Shown in pieces: positions 58,501 through 64,000 of a stretch of DNA of 64,000 bases. The DNA is from Timema cristinae (taxonomy: Eukaryota; Arthropoda; Insecta; Phasmatodea; Timematidae): contig JBCFYV010000012.1 of assembly GCA_039000515.1 (NCBI GenBank), forward strand, positions 116,323,949-116,387,948. The letters are read 5' to 3'. Position 1 is the stretch's first letter. Each line of letters opens with the position of its first letter. The notes under the pieces were generated by a model. The model worked only from the letters and a program-made list of their open reading frames with translations. It ran no database searches and was not told the DNA's origin. The position numbers and the translations under genes are program-made.

Positions 58501-61400
58501 CAGGTAAATACGGTACTTTTATTACCCACACTATTAGTACCTACTTTAACACCAAGCGCTGTCATTAATTACTTTAAAATCCTATAGCAAACAGCTGAAA
58601 GAAAAAAATAAAACTTACAAAAGTAATAAGTCACCTGTAGTATACAGGACCTCCTAAAAAAAACTTGGTCTACATTTATAAAAATAAAAAAATACTGCTG
58701 TGTTGTTGGCACGCACATAAGCTTGGTAGAAGACGGATTTGAGTCGCAAGTATTTATGCCACCGCTCCGCCCCTTCAATGGATACTAGACTCCCGGCCGC
58801 ATCACCAAACAACTTGGATGTCTCGTTGGCAAGAGCTGATATGAGGCTAGCGTTGTGTTTCAACTCGATGGCTCTGGCTACAGTCACTGTGAATGTGATA
58901 ATTAAATAACAAGAGCTAATTAATCCAATTAGTAAAGGATCGGAAGGATGGGATGTACACTTTCCAAGAAAATAGGAGGGCTACATACAGGGGTTGAATG
59001 TGGCGGGTTCCAAGCACCTGGGACTATCAAGCACGTTGACTGCCTATGACCTATGGTAAGTCAAGATAGGAATTCCCATCTTAGTGTATTTATGTTTTAT
59101 TCATTGAGTTTTAAACATATCGAATTGAAACAACTATAAATCCTTAAATGATTTTAAAAATAGCCTTACACTGACACAAAATTCTTATTCTTTATCTTTT
59201 GGTTATAAATAAAATGATAGAATATTAGGAAAATGGTAGAGCCCGTCTATTACACTTCCTGAGGAAGATGTTATAATCATAAATAACAAAAATCTGATAT
59301 AGCATAAGAAGTAGTATATTTGGTTTGAGGTTAGTTTAAATCGATGACAGTTGTTTTCCCAAAAAGTCTATTCAACTATATTTGTTATTTTTATTTTATT
59401 GTTAATATCCACTTAGCATACAGAACTTATTGATATGTCTGATATTAATTAATTAATTAATTTAGAACCAAATTTTAAAAAGCAATACAGGGTATCAAAT
59501 GGATATAAAAATGTACAATGAGCTTGTGTGTTGGGGATGAATTTAGAGAAAGTGTAGCCGTAATCAAGGGCTGTATGGGTTTAAAAAAAAATGGTGGGCC
59601 AGTTTAGAAAAAATATTGGGCAGAAAATTTCAACTTTATATTTCTCATGAAGTAATTAGTTATAAATCTATTTTTACTAACACAATTGTTTGTTTGCTAA
59701 ATATTTTGCTAGACATAGGTTGTCAATGACCGCCTTAAACCATGTGACCACCAGAGCAGATACATCTTTTAATAGGCGCCAAAAAAAAACTACCAAGATT
59801 CAAATTCCTATCCAAGAGATATTTTTAAAATATACTCAACTAACTTATTGGAAGTTATTTGAACAAATAGAAGTACAAATTAGTTTACTTACATAAAACT
59901 GTTGAACCTTATTTTCGTAATAATAGCCTAACCAATATTTTGTGATGTAAATTACTTTTATTTTCATCCCAGTAAATATATAAATAGAAAATACCAAAGA
60001 GGAATGTGGTCAAAGCCGAGGTGACCAGCTACTGCGACATCGCCATTACCTTCCTGTGCCTCCGCAGTGCACTGATGGAAGTATGCAGTGGTCACCCTGG
60101 GGTCTAAGTCCCCACCAACCATGGGTTTCTCGAATAGATAGGGTACCAGTTCTTTCTGGACCAGGCGGAACATTCCCGCGGCACGTCGCAGGCTCTTGTG
60201 GACCTCCTTGGCTTCCTCCATGTCGATACTACAAACACAACATGGCCAAAAGAATGAGTTCATTGACTGTGTCCCGAGCTCTGTCCCCAGTGGGTGCAGT
60301 GAAGCACCTCATGGTGGTTTCTCATCTTCATTTTAGTTTAGAGCTTTGATGGGCTTGTCCTACTCAAATAATAGCACTGATTGAATAGGGAGGATACAGG
60401 TACAATTTTAGAGGAAGTGTACCCACAATTGTGTGAATTGTGAGAGAGGAGCCGTTTAGGAAAAATCATCTCGGTTCACCATGTCAAGATTTTAACCCCT
60501 CTCTCGTCAATACCAGACTGATTCCTTATTTCATATATCCACCATTATGGATAGGACCGAGGCAGTCTTGGATGGTAAAATACATACAACAACTTTCTTT
60601 CTTTTATTTACACATTTTTACATATATTACAGTTTCCAGCCTGGGTCAGTTTTTTATTCAAGCCATATATTTTCCACTACCGGCTTGCTAGACCTGTAGT
60701 AGCTTCATATGCCTTATATTACAACTTAAGACTAGGACCAACACAACATCCAGTCTTCCCCCCCCCCCCCCACCCCCACCCCCACCCCTCCGTTAATTTA
60801 TCAATGTGAAAGGATAAACCCATATTTTCATCAATGTAAATTTTCAGACATGCCGAAAATCTATCCCAGGACCCTTAGCTCAGTAGGCATACACAATACT
60901 GGGAACTTTTATTTGCACTCATGATGAAAAACTTTTTTAAAAAAAATACACTGCATTAAACTACCACAATTTAAAAAAAAAAAGAATCACAAGCGATCAA
61001 TAAGCTGTGGCAGTAGTGCTGAGTAGCAGACAATAATTGACAAAACTCAAATCAAGCTGCGGACAATAATATTTCTGGGACCAGAGTTCAGTGGAAATGA
61101 TAGATTACCCGATGATTCACTCCTCTCTCATACAAGACGGCTGAACCAGTTTAATGTGGATCATTTCCTCAAAAACTCTCAAAAAAACATAAAATGTGTT
61201 AACGCCTTAAGTGACAATTAAGGGCTACTCAATCACATTTGGTCTTCTAATTTCAAACTTGTTAGGCATCTTTAGTTTTCCATGACAACTCATAAGATAC
61301 TTACTCATCCTTAACCGCTATCATGGCGGCATGCTTCATAAACCAGATAGCCACGTTGCAAATAATGTTGGCCGATTCAAACACAGTGTCTTGTTGCAGT
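52412..61400 (-). CDS. BROX: BROX, Bro1-domain protein (3' seven exons)
   Basis: BROX is a farnesylated Bro1-domain protein that binds ESCRT-III (CHMP4/5) and acts at the nuclear envelope and other membranes. Exons are 61400-61305, 60228-60050, 58886-58717, 56140-56059, 54079-53930, 53174-53006 and 52516-52412; phases match at all joins. Bro1-domain landmarks follow the known protein in order: [97 protein letters not shown]. It ends in the CaaX box CVLQ, where final Gln favours farnesylation. Roughly the first 120 residues are missing, beyond 64000. Exon 54079-53930 is one base short (150, not 151), probably a sequencing slip at a C run. No Pro-rich ALIX-type tail, as expected for BROX. Confidence 0.93.
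52651..52937 (-). mobile_element. SINE-A copy in a BROX intron
   Basis: 'ttattattagcaccgcgtct' at the left, minus-strand head 'ggtgacctggtggtctaggg'. A 14-bp internal deletion (after 'cacattcacaag') distinguishes it. Confidence 0.85.
53006..53174 (-). CDS. BROX: BROX exon e6
   Basis: Encodes [20 protein letters not shown] and [18 protein letters not shown], the end of the Bro1 domain. Donor TCG^gtcagt. Confidence 0.93.
53258..53331. repeat. Short inverted repeat
   Basis: Arms 'attttataaaagatct' and 'agatcttttataaaat' around a 40-bp loop, in a BROX intron; MITE-like. Confidence 0.75.
53693..53880 (-). mobile_element. SINE-B copy, diverged
   Basis: 'acccacatttgcatggaggg' body and a 'gcaagattcctac' B-box region; the right end reaches BROX exon e5 at 53930 closely. 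Confidence 0.45.
53930..54079 (-). CDS. BROX: BROX exon e5, one base short
   Basis: Reads [20 protein letters not shown] and RPETHP, then in the next frame [20 protein letters not shown] before donor AT^gtgagt. The slip falls at 'acacaccc' (about 53996-54002), where one more C restores the frame. Confidence 0.9.
54090..54815. other. BROX intron DNA
   Basis: Holds a degenerate segment (54150-54640) with 'ccgcagctttgctcgcgtgg' at 54177, the same kind of phrase as the Helitron 3' hairpin, so it may be a decayed Helitron-like or LINE tail. Otherwise featureless. Confidence 0.35.
54820..54975. repeat. 77-bp direct duplication
   Basis: Two copies of 'attgaatcaagggctcgtca' ... 'gtcaacacacgaatactcca' ... 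'agtgtttaa'. Each has a near-palindrome gttgacgagtcaac. Confidence 0.9.
55362..55622 (-). mobile_element. SINE-B copy, full length
   Basis: Minus-strand head 'cgcctcggtggcgtagttgg', B-box 'gaggttcgaatctcggtcgg', body 'ttccacgcaaatgcgggttc', tail 'acgatgcggtgctaaataat' and a TAA tract. Confidence 0.88.
55696..55938 (+). mobile_element. SINE-B copy
   Basis: Plus orientation; 'cccgcttcgatggccgcgag', 'aaggtttgaatctcagtcgg', 'cacataaatgcgggtatact'. It forms an inverted pair with the copy at 55362-55622. Confidence 0.8.
56059..56140 (-). CDS. BROX: BROX exon e4
   Basis: 82 nt; [20 protein letters not shown] then ALQESQT; donor ACCT^gtgagt. Corresponds to the repeat helices of the Bro1 domain. Confidence 0.9.
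56150..57485. other. BROX intron DNA
   Basis: AT-rich. The segment 56415-56550 has imperfect inverted words (gtatgcgagaac / tattctcgcac) but no named element. Confidence 0.4.
57490..58180 (+). repeat. LTR-like repeat, copy 2
   Basis: Runs from 'gatttgcccctaaagaatat' through 'ttacatggcgcttaaagcac' and 'gtgtattaattatacaataa' to primer-binding-site-like 'attggcgctcgatcatgggg' (58070) and a second 'gtgctcgaccacggggc' (58138). The part 57790-58100 recurs inverted at 63700-64000. Confidence 0.65.
58717..58886 (-). CDS. BROX: BROX exon e3
   Basis: Acceptor cattcacag; reads [51 protein letters not shown]; donor TAT^gtgcgt. Confidence 0.93.
58890..60045. other. BROX intron DNA
   Basis: AT-rich with no further element recognised. 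Confidence 0.4.
60050..60228 (-). CDS. BROX: BROX exon e2
   Basis: Reads [55 protein letters not shown]; donor GAAG^gtaatg. Confidence 0.95.
60375..60530 (-). mobile_element. SINE-B copy, fragment
   Basis: 'aggaagtgtacccacaattg' and 'gagccgtttaggaaaaatca' match the family body; head lost. Confidence 0.45.
60690..60900 (-). mobile_element. SINE-D copy with poly-C tract
   Basis: Shares 'ccgttaatttatcaatgtga' and a minus-strand 'gtcctgggatagattttcgg' B-box region with 16205 and 17475. Contains a long C-rich run (60755-60788). Confidence 0.55.
61305..61400 (-). CDS. BROX: BROX exon e1 of this window (5' exons off the edge)
   Basis: Acceptor ttgtttcag; [20 protein letters not shown] then [11 protein letters not shown]; donor GA^gtaagt. 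Phase 2 start shows that more coding exons lie upstream; none is seen between 61401 and 64000. Confidence 0.9.
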
Positions 61401-61597
61401 CTGAAACAAAGTAAAGAAGTTTACAACCTGGTCACAAGTTGGCGCTACCAGTGCCATACTATTAATATTGACTTTGGCCTTTTGTGAGAGATAAAAAATC
61501 AATTAAAATGAGAGTGTGTAGTAAGATGCCTATCCATTCATGCAGCTGTCATGTTGCCAATAATATAGGTGGAATTAAAAAAAATGTATACACAAAT

Positions 61598-61871
61598 CGG
61601 TGACCTGACGGTATAGGGGTAAGGTGTCGCACTTCTGTGCTGAGGGTCCGGGGTTCAATACTTGGTACAGATTTATCTGATTGCCAAACCCTTCCTTCCT
61701 CTCTGACAAAACGTGTATTAATTACAACTTGCGAATGTGGGGAATACCAGGCCTCCACCGTGGTTCGGATCCCACGTTAAACTGTAGGTCCTCCATTTCA
61801 TCTCACAATCACCCTACCATTACACATTAGTGTAAGTGCGTATAACCCGAACGGGCAGTAAGACGTGGTGC
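61598..61871 (+). mobile_element. SINE-A copy, full length
   Basis: Plus-strand head 'ggtgacctgacggtataggg', B-box 'gggttcaatacttgg', body 'ccaggcctccaccgtggttc' and 3' end 'gtaagacgtggtgctaataa'. Confidence 0.88.
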
Positions 61872-62583
<712 letters not shown>

Positions 62584-62639
62584 ACACATTTGGGCTAACC
62601 TGAACATTTAGCCTGCAGTACTACCGGTATCTACCTAAA

Positions 62640-62840
62640 ATGCTTTGTCCCTTGTATTATTACTCATCCTGGATTGACAGATAATGACACAGGATTAAGT
62701 AAGATATAATGTAGAGTAAATGTACCAGCATTTGTGTAGAGAGAGTGTGAAACCATTTAGGGAAAATAAACAGTAAATCTAGCCAGGATTTGATTCTCGG
62801 CCTCTTCCATTAGACCAGAATGACACCTTTGTCTCTGAGT
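62640..62840 (-). mobile_element. SINE-B copy, diverged
   Basis: 'accagcatttgtgtagagag', 'gaaaccatttagggaaaata' and the minus-strand 'aggccgagaatcaaatcctgg' region. Confidence 0.5.
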
Positions 62841-63620
62841 CCACCAATTTAGTATGGTGTAGAACCAGATAAAGGGTTTCGACCTGAACTTTAGAGGCAA
62901 TGAGGGAGCTGCCTCTAGTGTGAGCCGAGGGTGGGATTTTTTTTATGAGATATTTAATTTTTTCTTGCACATAAGGTGTTTGAACTGTTCTAGGAAAGTT
63001 TCATTAACACAAAAAACTTTTTTTGAGAATGTTTGTTTACCAATACATTCAGTAATCATATTATTACAGTTTTGGATTCTCATAAGTATCAAGGTGTTCT
63101 GTGAATAGATTAATTTAATTTATCCAGAGCTTAAATTTATCAATTTTATTAAAAAAAAATTATGATTTTTGTTCCTGGAAGTTTCTTGACAGAAAATGAT
63201 CAAGTCAATTAGGTGGGTTTTTCAATTTTATTTTATGATTTAGAATTTTTACAGTGTTTAGTTTGTTATAATTGGAAATTTGCTTAAATTTTTTGTGTAT
63301 GAGTACTAGAAATCATGAAATTTCTAATACTGTAATTTAACACATAAAAAAAAAAGAATCTCACCATTAGTTCATACTATCCCCATGGTGTCTCACTCTC
63401 AAACCAGACAAATGCAGACCAAGTCCTTTTTATTCCTCCCTCACCCTTTGGTTAAAGCACCAATGCCCTTATGAGTCACTAATATACAAACAATATTTTT
63501 GTGCTGCTGTTTTTCATCAGGAAAAAAGAACATGGATGGCCTTCAAACTACAGCCAATCGGGATAGGCTTACAAATAATAATTTGTAAGAGAAAATCACC
63601 TAGGTACTGAAGCGTTTCTG
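62841..63620. other. 5' flank or intron of BROX
   Basis: AT-rich, no exon recognised. Confidence 0.4.
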
Positions 63621-63629
63621 TATTACGGG

Positions 63630-64000
63630 TCCCTACGTTGTGCGCCAATTGAAGTGTTATTGAAATATTTGTCCCGCATGATGGGCGCCAATTGAAGAAT
63701 TATTGGTGATTTAAATCTTGTATAATTAATACACACTTTTTATGTTGACATGTTTTTTATTTATAAATCTCAGTATATTTCAGGAGAAAATAGATCATGT
63801 TGAAATATATACGCGGCCTATAGTATGAGCGCGGACAGAAGTTGCAGTCTGAGTAGTTCAAGGACTGGACTCCAAGTGACTAGTGAGTAGTGAGCAATAC
63901 TGCCCTTACACTGCACCATCCTTCGTATATATCCATTACTCATGGAAGCTTCGAGAAGGTTGTGTTATAAAAAATTAAAATACAAGACAAAAACATCTCA
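63630..64000 (-). repeat. LTR-like repeat, copy 3, inverted and cut by the window edge
   Basis: Inverted relative to 57490-58180 (shared on the minus strand: 'tgtattttaattttttataa', 'aacatgtcaacataaaaagt'). Two primer-binding-site-like words occur on the minus strand, 'attggcgcccatcatgcggg' (about 63680-63700) and 'attggcgcacaacgtaggga' (about 63630-63650). Confidence 0.7.

Noticed and set aside
60056..60349. 97-codon plus-strand frame
   Set aside because: Overlaps BROX exon e2 on the opposite strand.

Overview
This window is a piece of an invertebrate animal nuclear genome. It has short exons with GT-AG introns on an AT-rich background, tRNA-derived SINEs, LINE, Helitron, hAT and Ty3/gypsy-type remnants, and many mini- and microsatellites. 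The abundance of simple repeats, with a SINE tail grown to a TAA tract of about 710 bp, would suit an arthropod such as a crustacean, but the species cannot be fixed from the sequence. No prokaryotic gene organisation is present.

All recognisable host genes lie on the minus strand. From right to left they are the 3' two-thirds of BROX (Bro1-domain protein; seven exons 61400-52412, ending in a CaaX box), then three globin genes: A (45887-38880, perhaps continuing to 30222), B (27884-19300) and C (15513-11711, first exon unresolved). Each globin has introns at the classical positions B12.2 (phase 2) and G7.0 (phase 0), which ties the exons together. B and C share an N-terminal LGLT-x-x-EK motif and look like tandem duplicates; A is more divergent, with longer ends.

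The haem ligands differ. A has His at both distal E7 and proximal F8. C has Thr at E7 and His at F8. B has Ala at E7 and Arg at F8 and probably cannot hold haem in the usual way. All three lack the near-invariant CD1 Phe. Two conserved exons (globin C exon 3 and BROX exon e5) each lack one base; this looks more like small deletion errors in the assembly than real pseudogenes.

Layout: 1-6.1 kb, hAT end and a nearly full-length but decayed Helitron (2145-6095); 6.6-9.6 kb, TG microsatellite and 51-bp minisatellite; 11.0-15.5 kb, globin C framed by 26-bp minisatellites and holding an unidentified decayed coding stretch; 17.3-18.7 kb, hAT remnant; 19.3-27.9 kb, globin B with a LINE in its first intron; 28.5-37.5 kb, SINEs, minisatellites and a hAT-type MITE; 38.9-45.9 kb, globin A with a 2-kb hAT element carrying a nested LTR-like repeat; 46-52 kb, possible promoter/insulator DNA and a gypsy integrase scrap; 52.4-61.4 kb, BROX; 61.6-64 kb, SINE-A with its expanded TAA tail and an inverted LTR-like copy.

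BROX acts in ESCRT-linked membrane and nuclear-envelope work, and the globins in haem/oxygen or redox chemistry or a derived role. Their adjacency is synteny, not a pathway.
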